Shown: one piece after another, positions 44,281 through 52,608 of the stretch
How the letters are laid out: the number at the start of each line of letters is the position of its first letter
Position numbering within the stretch: position 1 is the stretch's first letter
NCBI GenBank assembly: GCA_050633705.1
Contig: JBOEGZ010000006.1
Location: forward strand, 1-64,000
Direction: 5' to 3'
DNA length: 64,000 nucleotides
Source of the DNA: JAJFHI01 sp050633705
Lineage (GTDB): Bacteria > Pseudomonadota > Alphaproteobacteria > Rhizobiales > Hyphomicrobiaceae
Made by a program: the position numbers and the translations under genes
Notes under the pieces: model-generated
Database searches by the model: none
What the model saw: the letters and a program-made list of their open reading frames with translations, nothing else
What the model was told of the DNA's origin: nothing

Positions 44281-44319
44281 TGCGGTGCACAATAATGTCA
44301 ATCATTTTTGTGCACCGCA
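44281..44319. promoter_or_regulatory. Candidate PhaR operator pair upstream of phasin
   Basis: Perfect inverted repeat of TGCGGTGCACAA (44281-44292) and TTGTGCACCGCA (44308-44319), 15-nt spacer. Each arm contains TGC-N3-GCA, close to the CTGC-N3/4-GCAG element reported for the PHA repressor PhaR in alphaproteobacteria. It lies 94-132 bp before the phasin start on the minus strand. Confidence 0.55.
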
Positions 44320-44381
44320 ATATTTTTATTAATTCATTGATATCATTTTCGATTCTGAACCCATTTGCCAAACTACGTCCA

Positions 44382-44425
44382 TTAACCAGACTTCTTAACC
44401 AGAACTTTCCTGTGCCCTGTTAACC
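44382..44425. promoter_or_regulatory. Three TTAACC elements upstream of the carboxypeptidase gene
   Basis: TTAACCAGA at 44382-44390, again at 44395-44403, and TTAACC at 44420-44425. TTAACC is the core of CtrA half-sites (TTAACCAT), but spacing between the first two is 13 bp and does not give the classic TTAA-N7-TTAA. Candidate only. Confidence 0.4.
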
Positions 44426-44520
44426 TACACGCATAAGAGTGCTCCGGCCTCCAAAGCCTTCGAGACGTCGCAAACGCGCCGCAAAAACGCGCAGTTTTGC
44501 CGACATCTTATTGCGAGGGG

Positions 44521-44604
44521 CCGTAAGTCAACACGTGAAAACACGTGGCTACGGGGCACCGTGAGACAGGCGTAACAGGGAGACCCCAGCACGAAAACAC
44601 GTGC
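44521..44604 (+). promoter_or_regulatory. Two hairpins with a repeated 11-mer in the carboxypeptidase leader
   Basis: Hairpin 1: CACGTG (44532-44537), loop AAAA, CACGTG (44542-44547), with an outer pairing CCGTA (44521-44525)/TACGG (44550-44554). Hairpin 2: GCACG (44589-44593), loop AAAACA, CGTGC (44600-44604). The 11-mer GAAAACACGTG is shared by both (44537-44547 and 44593-44603). Hairpin 2 ends 20 nt before the GTG start at 44624, so it could affect translation. Confidence 0.5.
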
Positions 44605-44623
44605 AGGTGTCTAGTGGGTTGTT

Positions 44624-46288
44624 GTGGGCGTATCTGACAGGGGCATAATTTTCGCCGCTTTAAAATCCTTCGTGTACTTTGGCCTCGTTGCGGTGTTTGC
44701 CTTGTGCACGGCTGCAATGATGTCCGACCCTGTCGCGGCCAAACGAGCAAAATCGGCGTCAATGGTCATCGATGCCAATACTGGAAAAGTTTTACACTCA
44801 GAATCCGGTTACGCACGGCGCTACCCCGCCTCGTTGACAAAAATGATGACGCTCTACATGGCCTTTGACCTCATCGAACAAGGTCGCATGAGCTATGATA
44901 CGCTCATTACAATTTCAAAGCATGCCGCCAATGCCCCACCTTCAAAGTTGGGACTAAAGCCAGGCTCCCGGATTTCGTTTCGCAATGCCGCCAAAGCACT
45001 GGCGGTAAAGAGTGCCAATGATATTGCACGTGCCGTTGCCGAACACATTGGTGGCAGCGAAGCCAACTTTGCACGCATGATGACACGCAAAGCCCGCAGC
45101 ATTGGCATGAGAAGCACAACATTCCGCAATGCATCCGGCCTGCCAGACAGCGGGCAAACCTCAACCGCGCGCGATATGATAACCTTAGCGCTACGCCTAC
45201 AAGATGAATTCCCGAAACACTACAAGCTCTTCAAAACCAAAACCTTCAGCTATCGCGGAAAGCGCTACCGCAGTTACAATACCTTACTTGGTCGCTTCCG
45301 TGGCACCGATGGTATTAAGACCGGATACACGCGCGCTTCCGGTTTCAACCTCGTGTCGTCGGTTCGTCGCGATGGCAAACATGTCGTTGCCGCCGTTTTT
45401 GGAGGACGCACAAGTCGCGCACGAAATGCCAAGATGCGCGCACTGTTACGCCGCGGGCTGTCGAAAGCATCACGTCGCAAAACACGACGCCAGGCGCCCT
45501 TGCTTATTTCTCGCGCCAAACCAGCCAAACGGCTGGCCCGTCAACGCTACGCCGTTCGCCGCGCGCCACCTCCCCAGCGCAAACCTCAAGGTGCCACAAC
45601 TCAAGTTACCAGACACCAAAATGCGGCGCGCAAAGCACCAACAATCAAAATCGCGAATGTACGCGCGATTAGAACGGTGCCAACACCCCGCCCGGCGCAG
45701 CGGGTACAAATTTCTGATGCCGCACCAACACCACCCGCCTTTCAACCGCGGCGCATCCCAGCACAAGCCAACGCTGCAGTTGAGCGTGAAGACTTGCAAA
45801 ACTTCGCAAGCACATTTTCCGCCAACGCCGACACCGCGAACCGCCAAAACTGGACCGCGCAAGCACGCCCTCCTTCGCGCGATGGCGCCCCACGCGGCAG
45901 GCGACCGTCGACCCTTCAGGAACAAATGGCCGCGTTAGAAAATCGCAGCATGCAACAAAACGCTTATCAACAGTACAAGCCTCGCCCCCCAGGCAACGGT
46001 CAGTTTTCAACTCCCGTCACCTCCAACCGGAGGTATCGGACCGGGAGCTTCATTGTCCAAATTGGTGCCTACTCCAGTCAAAATGAAGCAAGAGATCGTT
46101 TGTCGGAGGTCAGTCGTTCAGCTGCAGGCTTGCTCGATGGCTATCAACCCCGCACAGAGCGAGCAGAACGCGGCAACAAATCTATCTACAGGGCGCGATT
46201 TGCCGGTTTCGATTCAACGTCAGCCTCATCAACCTGCAAGGCGTTGCGCCGGCGTGGCATTGACTGCTTCGCCACGCGTTCTGACTAG
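44624..46288 (+). CDS. D-alanyl-D-alanine carboxypeptidase with SPOR domain
   Basis: A 554-residue penicillin-binding protein of the DacA/PBP5 type. A signal peptide of ~40 residues (FVYFGLVAVFALCTAAMMSDPVAA) is followed by the peptidase domain: SxxK at Ser-70 (PASLTKMMT), SxN at 130-132 (KSANDIA) and KTG at 232-234 (GIKTGYT). A long Arg/Pro/Gln-rich linker (~275-465) leads to a SPOR domain (~468-552, FIVQIGAYSSQNEARDRL), which binds denuded peptidoglycan at the septum. It trims pentapeptide side chains. The start is a GTG; leader hairpins and TTAACC elements lie upstream. It overlaps the convergent J-protein gene by 4 nt. Confidence 0.93.
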   Translation: MGVSDRGIIFAALKSFVYFGLVAVFALCTAAMMSDPVAAKRAKSASMVIDANTGKVLHSESGYARRYPASLTKMMTLYMAFDLIEQGRMSYDTLITISKHAANAPPSKLGLKPGSRISFRNAAKALAVKSANDIARAVAEHIGGSEANFARMMTRKARSIGMRSTTFRNASGLPDSGQTSTARDMITLALRLQDEFPKHYKLFKTKTFSYRGKRYRSYNTLLGRFRGTDGIKTGYTRASGFNLVSSVRRDGKHVVAAVFGGRTSRARNAKMRALLRRGLSKASRRKTRRQAPLLISRAKPAKRLARQRYAVRRAPPPQRKPQGATTQVTRHQNAARKAPTIKIANVRAIRTVPTPRPAQRVQISDAAPTPPAFQPRRIPAQANAAVEREDLQNFASTFSANADTANRQNWTAQARPPSRDGAPRGRRPSTLQEQMAALENRSMQQNAYQQYKPRPPGNGQFSTPVTSNRRYRTGSFIVQIGAYSSQNEARDRLSEVSRSAAGLLDGYQPRTERAERGNKSIYRARFAGFDSTSASSTCKALRRRGIDCFATRSD

Positions 46289-47031
46289 TTCAACAACCGC
46301 GCCAAAAGCATTTCCTTTGCTGCATTTATCTTTGACGCCAAATAGGTCGATCCACCGTGGTCTGGATGTATCTTTCGCATCAGATCTCGATGGGCACGGC
46401 GCACGTCATCTGCTGTAGCCGTCCGATCCAGGCCTAACACATCGTAGGCCTCCTCAAGTGACATGGTTGTGTCGGTATCAGGCGGTGGTGCCGAAGCCTT
46501 TGCCCCATCGCCTGGCTCATAGGCTTCGCCTTGTTCTGTTGCCCGCGCCATATCTTCACGCCAATTGGCGTAGGTATTATCGAGATAGGCTGCCAGGAGT
46601 TCGGCAGATTGTGGGTCTACGTAGCGACACTCTTGCCAAAGCTTTGCGATGTCGACCGGGGCCAAATCTGCCAATTCTTTGCCAAAGAATTGGCCTTTAC
46701 GAACCCGACCTTTCATTTGTCCAGTATCGTGGTCAAGCTCCATCTCGACATAGTCAGTTGCAACTCGCGATATTTTTCCCGTCCCTTGCTGACCCCTGGA
46801 AAGTCTTGCGTTACGGCCTTGCCCAAGAAACAAATAAAGACCGAACGCGCTTAACGGCAATCCAATAACTCCAAGGCCGCGCACGAGCAAAAGTGCACCG
46901 ATCAACATACAAAATACACCGCCAAAGGTCCGCATTTTCCGAGCCAATGCCTGCGGATTTGCTTGCGCAAACCAACGCAACGCAAACATTATCGCGACAA
47001 TGATAACCAATCCGGCAAGAAAGTAAGGCAT
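46285..47031 (-). CDS. Membrane J-domain protein (C-terminal DnaJ domain)
   Basis: A 248-residue protein with two N-terminal hydrophobic segments (YFLAGLVIIVAIMFALRWF and TFGGVFCMLIGALLLVRGLGVIGL), a middle region (GRVRKGQFFGKELADLAPVDIAKLWQECRYVDPQSAELLAAYLD) and a C-terminal J domain (~192-248) with the HPD motif (IHPDHGGS). It should recruit and stimulate DnaK at the membrane; this Tim14-like layout is common in alphaproteobacteria. It lies 64 nt downstream of a VWA gene on the same strand. Confidence 0.88.
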   Translation of the reverse strand: MPYFLAGLVIIVAIMFALRWFAQANPQALARKMRTFGGVFCMLIGALLLVRGLGVIGLPLSAFGLYLFLGQGRNARLSRGQQGTGKISRVATDYVEMELDHDTGQMKGRVRKGQFFGKELADLAPVDIAKLWQECRYVDPQSAELLAAYLDNTYANWREDMARATEQGEAYEPGDGAKASAPPPDTDTTMSLEEAYDVLGLDRTATADDVRRAHRDLMRKIHPDHGGSTYLASKINAAKEMLLARLLN

Positions 47032-47095
47032 AGACGGTCCAGGTATGAAGCATCAACAAGGTGGGGTTGTTTCACCGACAAGAGAAAACAAACGA

Positions 47096-47896
47096 TTAAG
47101 ATTCTGAAGGCGGCAATTGGGCTAACAACATTCTAGCACCTTTCTCCTGTCGATCTCCTAGCAATTGCTGCAAGGCTTTGCGCCCGCCTGCAGCATAAAC
47201 AGCGACTGCGGTTAGCAGCTCGCGCAACTGAGCCGCAGCGTGAGCATCAAACCGGCACCAAGCCCCCTTCGTCAAGCGTGCCATTTCACGAAAGGCGGCC
47301 TCAGCAACACCATCATAGCCTTCCTGAAACAGAAAAAGCGGCACACCACGTAAGCCAAGTTCACCGGCGCGACCACACAGTTGATCAGCATTTTCTTCCA
47401 TGCAGTCACCGACATAGACAACGGCATCGATTTTACGCCGCCCTGTTTCTGCGATCGCATGCGACAACATTTTGCCAATCTGTGTATAGCCGCCGCGGCA
47501 TTGCACAGTTGTCATTAATCGCGCCAACTCATCTGGCTTTGAAACCCACTTCGAAGCGCGACATTCCCCAGCGCCGCGAAAATAGATAAGTTGAACATCC
47601 AATCCGCCAACATCTTCGACAGCTTGGAACATCTCAGACTGTATTGCCTGTGCCATATCCCACGTGGGTTGCCGGCTCATTGTCGCATCGATAGCAAACA
47701 ACAACCGACCGCGCTTGGTGCCTTGACGCGGCGCCATCGCTTTGACCTTGGCAACAAATTCCGAAACCTCATCGCCACTCGATCGTGTCATGGGTGTGTC
47801 GGCGCTGGCGTGCACGTTTGGCGGAGAGTGTTTTACCCCACCACTCTGATCAATCGTAACATCAGATGCCTTAGGTTTTTTTGACTTTGCACCCAT
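47096..47896 (-). CDS. Cytoplasmic VWA-like protein
   Basis: A 266-residue protein. After a Lys/Ser-rich N-terminal ~55 residues comes a VWA-like domain: LLFAIDATMSRQPTWDMAQ (MIDAS written D-A-T-M-S, with Thr/Met in place of the usual Ser-Gly), DVQLIYFRGAGEC, RGGYTQIGKMLSHAI and VVYVGDCMEEN. Cysteines follow in several loops. There is no signal peptide or membrane helix. It precedes the J-protein gene. VWA proteins often act with chaperones or AAA+ machines, and the pairing with a J-protein suggests a shared process. Function unknown. ATG 47896 is taken as start. Confidence 0.75.
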   Translation of the reverse strand: MGAKSKKPKASDVTIDQSGGVKHSPPNVHASADTPMTRSSGDEVSEFVAKVKAMAPRQGTKRGRLLFAIDATMSRQPTWDMAQAIQSEMFQAVEDVGGLDVQLIYFRGAGECRASKWVSKPDELARLMTTVQCRGGYTQIGKMLSHAIAETGRRKIDAVVYVGDCMEENADQLCGRAGELGLRGVPLFLFQEGYDGVAEAAFREMARLTKGAWCRFDAHAAAQLRELLTAVAVYAAGGRKALQQLLGDRQEKGARMLLAQLPPSES

Positions 47897-47984
47897 CACC
47901 GGTCTCAATTACACAGCTCAACATCTATATAATGGTGAGAGTTGGCAAACGTTACAATCCTTACCAACCCAATCGCTAAATCAG

Positions 47985-50900
47985 TTAGTCTGCTGCCGTC
48001 TCATCGGACTGAGTTTCGCTGCGCAAAAGGGCAATATTTCCACCTTTGGCGGTAATATTTTCGGTTCGAACACGTTCCACTGCAAAGCGTGCAACATAAT
48101 TTGGGCCACCAGCCTTCGGACCAGTTCCCGATAATCCCTCTCCGCCAAACGGCTGCACGCCGACAACTGCGCCGATTTGGTTCCGGTTAATATAGAGATT
48201 TCCCACGCGCGCGTGTTCGCCAACATAGTTCGCCACCGCGTTGATCCGACTGTGCAGTCCAAGCGTCAAGCCATAACCTGTCGCGTTCACTGCGGAAATG
48301 ACTTTGTCGAGCGATTCTCGTTCAAAACGAATAACATGCAGAATAGGCCCAAAAGTCTCTGCCCCTAGCTGGTCAAGGCGCTCAAGCTCGAAAATTGCTG
48401 GTGAGACATAGGTGCCCGAACGACACGCAACCGGAATTGGCTTATCGAGAACTTCCCGCGCCGTTGCTGACATCTTGAGCTTATGACTTTCAAGCCGATC
48501 CTGCGCGGCCTCGTTTATCACAGGGCCAATGTCGGTCGCGTAATCCAACGGATCACCAATGTCTAAAGCCTCAGTCGCACCAGCCAACATATCAATCGTG
48601 CGATCTGCAACATCACTTTGGACAAACAGAACACGCGCCGCCGAACACCGCTGGCCTGCACCGTCAAATGCCGACTGCACGGCATCTGCGACAACCTGCT
48701 CGGTTAAAGCACTGGAGTCTGCAATCATCGCGTTGATACCACCAGTTTCGGCAATAAATGGAACGATTGCGGACCTGCGCTCTGCCAACATGCGTTGAAT
48801 GTCCCACGCCGCTTCATTGCCGCCGGTAAACGCAACGCCCGCCACACGTCGGTCGCGGACCAATCCGGCGCCAACACGACCATCACCCATTATCAGGTGC
48901 AAAACGTCAGTCGGCACTCCAGCTTCATGCAACAGCTGCGTTACGAGAAACGCCGTAATCGGAGTTTGCTCTGCGGGTTTAGCCAAGACAGGATTGCCTG
49001 CAACCAAGGCGGCAGCAATCTGACCAACATAAACCGCGAGGGGAAAATTCCATGGACTAATGCAAGCCACCGGGCCACGGGCGCGCAATTGCAGATTGTT
49101 CGTTTCCCCAGTTGGACTATTGAAGTGCTGGGGATCTGAAAACAGCCGCCGCCCTTCATTTGCATAGTACCGTAAAAAATCGACCGCTTCGCGCACGTCT
49201 GCTTCAGCGCCATGAAGCGTCTTTCCAGCTTCCCGCACAATCACCGCCATCAGCTGAACGTGATCGCGTTGAATTAGGTCAGCGGCATGGTCTAAAATAT
49301 CAGCTCGGTCCGCAATCGGGTGACGGTCCCACTTATGAGCGGCAGCTGTCGCCGCTTCGACCGCACGCTCGATGTCCGATGCACCGGCCCAAGTTGCACG
49401 ACCCATTCTGCGTTGCGTATCATGTGGACATATCACCAGATGGGCCGATGGCGCATTGATGACAGCCTCGCCATCGACAATCGAACCGACTTCAAATTCT
49501 GTCGCCAGGGCCGTTTTCATTCCGTCTAGCAGCGATGTGCGAACTTGAGTATTTTCCCAAGCACTCCCCGAACTTGTAATCCGGTCTGGTAGATAAATTT
49601 CGCGCGGCTTTGCAATGTCGGTGGCATCTAAGGCCGCTTCGCCCGTCAGTTCCTTTTCCGTCTGTGCAATGGGATCTGCAATGAGCTCTGAAACAGGAAT
49701 GTCTTCGTTTTGGACACGATGAACGAATGAAGAATTCGCACCGTTCTCCAACAATCGGCGAACAAGATAGGGAAGCAAATCCTGGTGACCACCGACGGGT
49801 GCATAAACCCGAACGGGGCTTGCAAATTGAGAGCTGGCTCGCGCGGCGGCATAAAGCGCTTCGCCCATGCCAAACAGGCGTTGGCATTCGTGCGGGGAAT
49901 TTCCTGCAGCGATCGTAACCGCGGCCAAGGTATGTGCGTTGTGGGTTGCAAACTGCGGATAAAAAGCCTCTGCGTCAGAAAGAATAAGGCGGGCGGCTGC
50001 AAGATATGAGATATCGGTGTGACGTTTGTTGGTAAAGACGGGATAGTGCTTCAGTCCACGTTCCTGGGCCCATTTGATTTCACTATCCCAATAAGCGCCC
50101 TTCACCAACCGGACTGGAATACGTTGCTTGCCTTCACGTGATAAGCGGCGGAGCCATCTTAGCGTTGGTATTGTTCGCTTGCCGTAAGCCTGCACGGCAA
50201 TGCCAAGACCAGACCAGCCCTCGAGGCTCTCATCCAAGAACACGTCAGCAAAGCACGACAGTAGAGGTGTCAAATTCGCCTGTTCTTCAGCGTCGAATGT
50301 TATCGCGACACCGTTGGCCCGGGCGGCGCGGGCCAACGTCAACAGTCGAGGAACCAATTCATCATGCAGGCGTTGCGTTTTGCTCGGCTCAAACCGGGGG
50401 TGCAAAGCCGATAACTTGATCGACAGCCCAGCACGCGCCATCAAGGTATCTGGGTGGGCTGAAAAATCAGGACCCGAAGCCCGACCAACCGCTTCAACGG
50501 CTGCCATATAACGTTCGAAATACTTTTCCGCATCAGCTGACGACTGCGCAGCTTCTCCGAGCATATCGTAAGAAAAACGGATATCGCTGTGTTGGTCTTT
50601 GACATTGCTGGCAAGTGCATCGTGGATTGTGCGCCCTGCTACAAACTGGCGTCCAAGCAGGCGCACAGCGTGGCGTACAGCGCGACGAACAACAGGCTCA
50701 CCCGTGCGCGCGATCATCCGTTTCATACCGGCAAGCGCTGTGTCACCGCCGTCGTCGCCACCTTCAGCCAATCGCGCCAACCCACCCGACATCATAAAGC
50801 CCCAGGTTGACGCATTAACAAATAGGTTTTCCGAACTTCCAAGATGGGAGGCCCAGGCCCCTTCGGCGAGTTTTTCACTCACCAACTTGTCGGCCGTCTC

Positions 50901-51260
50901 GGTATCGGGAATTCGCAGAAGCGATTCCGCAATACACATCAGCAAGACGCCCTCTTCGCTCGACAAATCGTATTCACGAATAAGCGCGTCAACACCGGGA
51001 TATTGCGTCCGGCTGGCGCGGGCACCATGAACCAGTTGAGATGCCACCTCGCTCGTGCGTCGGCGTTCATCTTCGGAGTAAACCGCGCGCTCCATCAATG
51101 CACCGACCAAGCGACGTTCATCCATCAAGTGATAAGAATGAATTTCATCGTAAGACGGACCAATATCCACACGCATAGCTGTCTCTGCCTCAGCGCCATC
51201 GGTGCCAAGATCAACGACATCTGCGTCACTTTCGTGGTTTGCAGTTTTGCGCAACCCCAT
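47985..51260 (-). CDS. putA: Bifunctional proline dehydrogenase / P5C dehydrogenase
   Basis: A 1091-residue PutA converting proline to glutamate in two steps. The first half is the FAD proline dehydrogenase barrel (GPDFSAHPDTLMARAGLSIKLSALHPRFE, VRLVKGAYWDSEIKWAQ, FATHNAHTL, RLLENGANSSFVHR). The second half is the aldehyde dehydrogenase (ISPWNFPLAVYVGQ, FIAETGGINAMI with the general-base Glu and FDGAGQRCSAARVLF with the catalytic Cys). No N-terminal ribbon-helix-helix DNA-binding domain is present, so it is not self-repressing like E. coli PutA. The start is ATG 51260 with GGAAGG 7 nt upstream. Confidence 0.97.
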   Translation of the reverse strand: MGLRKTANHESDADVVDLGTDGAEAETAMRVDIGPSYDEIHSYHLMDERRLVGALMERAVYSEDERRRTSEVASQLVHGARASRTQYPGVDALIREYDLSSEEGVLLMCIAESLLRIPDTETADKLVSEKLAEGAWASHLGSSENLFVNASTWGFMMSGGLARLAEGGDDGGDTALAGMKRMIARTGEPVVRRAVRHAVRLLGRQFVAGRTIHDALASNVKDQHSDIRFSYDMLGEAAQSSADAEKYFERYMAAVEAVGRASGPDFSAHPDTLMARAGLSIKLSALHPRFEPSKTQRLHDELVPRLLTLARAARANGVAITFDAEEQANLTPLLSCFADVFLDESLEGWSGLGIAVQAYGKRTIPTLRWLRRLSREGKQRIPVRLVKGAYWDSEIKWAQERGLKHYPVFTNKRHTDISYLAAARLILSDAEAFYPQFATHNAHTLAAVTIAAGNSPHECQRLFGMGEALYAAARASSQFASPVRVYAPVGGHQDLLPYLVRRLLENGANSSFVHRVQNEDIPVSELIADPIAQTEKELTGEAALDATDIAKPREIYLPDRITSSGSAWENTQVRTSLLDGMKTALATEFEVGSIVDGEAVINAPSAHLVICPHDTQRRMGRATWAGASDIERAVEAATAAAHKWDRHPIADRADILDHAADLIQRDHVQLMAVIVREAGKTLHGAEADVREAVDFLRYYANEGRRLFSDPQHFNSPTGETNNLQLRARGPVACISPWNFPLAVYVGQIAAALVAGNPVLAKPAEQTPITAFLVTQLLHEAGVPTDVLHLIMGDGRVGAGLVRDRRVAGVAFTGGNEAAWDIQRMLAERRSAIVPFIAETGGINAMIADSSALTEQVVADAVQSAFDGAGQRCSAARVLFVQSDVADRTIDMLAGATEALDIGDPLDYATDIGPVINEAAQDRLESHKLKMSATAREVLDKPIPVACRSGTYVSPAIFELERLDQLGAETFGPILHVIRFERESLDKVISAVNATGYGLTLGLHSRINAVANYVGEHARVGNLYINRNQIGAVVGVQPFGGEGLSGTGPKAGGPNYVARFAVERVRTENITAKGGNIALLRSETQSDETAAD

Positions 51261-51508
51261 GAATATCCTTCCGGCCAACATATCTGTGGCCACAAAAAAG
51301 TATGGCTCAGGCAAAATCAGCCCTGCCGACGCGACTCACTTTAGTTTGTGCCACTGTATCAAATGGAGAAGGTGTTGAGCCATTTCCTGAACTGCCACCA
51401 TCGCGCCACTCCTAAAGTGCCCGCAATACACCCGCATTACACTTGACCTATGGCCCATCACGGTGCTTTTGCAGGTATTGAGATTACGAAATCCGAAAGG
51501 CCGCAACC

Positions 51509-52381
51509 TTGACACCGCGTTCGTCGAAATCCGTTGAGACCATTACCAAAGTCAATCGTTTGCGCAAACGAACCGCTGAATGGCGCGCAGCTGGCCAATC
51601 GATCGCACTCGTCCCAACCATGGGTGCCTTGCATGAGGGTCACATGACGCTCTTCAATCACGCCCAACGAAAGGCAGATCGAACGGTTGTTTCAATTTTC
51701 GTCAATCCCGGGCAATTCGCACCCCATGAAGATCTCGATAGCTATCCCCGCGACCTCAAAAGCGACCGCGCCAAACTGGCTGCTGCCGGCGCCGACTTGA
51801 TCTGGGCCCCATCAGCCGACGAGATGTACGGTCCTGACTTCTCGACGAAAATTCTGGCTGGTTCGGCTGCATTGGGCCTTGAGACGGACTTTCGCCCGCA
51901 TTTCTTTGGCGGTGTAACGACCGTATGCTGCAAGTTGTTTAACCAAGTGACGCCGCATATCGCGATGTTCGGTGAGAAAGACTACCAGCAGTTGTGCGTT
52001 ATTCGCCAGATGGTTCGCGACCTCGACATGCCACTAAAGATCCACGCCGTGGCGACTGTGCGGAGCAATGATGGTCTGGCCTTATCGTCACGCAATGCTT
52101 ATCTATCGGCCACAGAGCGTAAAATCGCACCAAACCTTTATACAACCGCGAAAAAGCTTGCGCGTGATGCCGCAGAGGGGCGACGCATTGGGGCAGCGGA
52201 AACTCGGGCTAAGAAGGCGCTGGTCAAATTTGGCTTTAAGTCTGTCGACTATATCGTCGTTCGCGATAGCGAAACACTTGGTGAATGGCACGCCCAGTCC
52301 GGGCGGCCAGGGCAAGTCTTGGTCGCGGCATGGCTCGGAAAAACGCGCCTTATCGATAATGTCGCCGTGCCAAAATCTTGA
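51509..52381 (+). CDS. panC: Pantothenate synthetase
   Basis: A 290-residue ligase that joins pantoate and beta-alanine using ATP. The adenylate-forming HIGH-like motif is ALVPTMGALHEGHMTLF, followed by SIFVNPGQFAPHEDLDSYPR, FRPHFFGGVTTVCCKLFN, ITPHIAMFGEKDYQQLCVIRQMV (read here as the PHIAMFGEKDYQQL core) and GLALSSRNAYLSATER. The start is a TTG at 51509 with GAAAGG upstream; no ATG lies before the catalytic motif. Divergent from putA over 248 bp. Confidence 0.96.
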   Translation: MTPRSSKSVETITKVNRLRKRTAEWRAAGQSIALVPTMGALHEGHMTLFNHAQRKADRTVVSIFVNPGQFAPHEDLDSYPRDLKSDRAKLAAAGADLIWAPSADEMYGPDFSTKILAGSAALGLETDFRPHFFGGVTTVCCKLFNQVTPHIAMFGEKDYQQLCVIRQMVRDLDMPLKIHAVATVRSNDGLALSSRNAYLSATERKIAPNLYTTAKKLARDAAEGRRIGAAETRAKKALVKFGFKSVDYIVVRDSETLGEWHAQSGRPGQVLVAAWLGKTRLIDNVAVPKS

Positions 52382-52608
52382 GCGAATTCAAGCCTATTTC
52401 GCAGGTCTACAGAGCAAAAATGAGCGTGGCAATTTTACTGCGTTCATTCCGGTTTTTTAAACCTAGTGACCCATCGCTCTCTTGCGATAATGCGGCCTAC
52501 ATGCGACCAGATACAAGATTTTAGCACTTTTAAGATTCGGCCGGCATTCGAAGTTGCGCGTCCCTGAGCCGTCCCCAAAACGGACCAAACAGACGGATCG
52601 CTCAAACC

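Noticed and set aside
45204..45938. 244-residue plus-strand frame inside the carboxypeptidase gene
   Set aside because: Off-frame reading of the Arg/Pro-rich linker; no start site and no domain.
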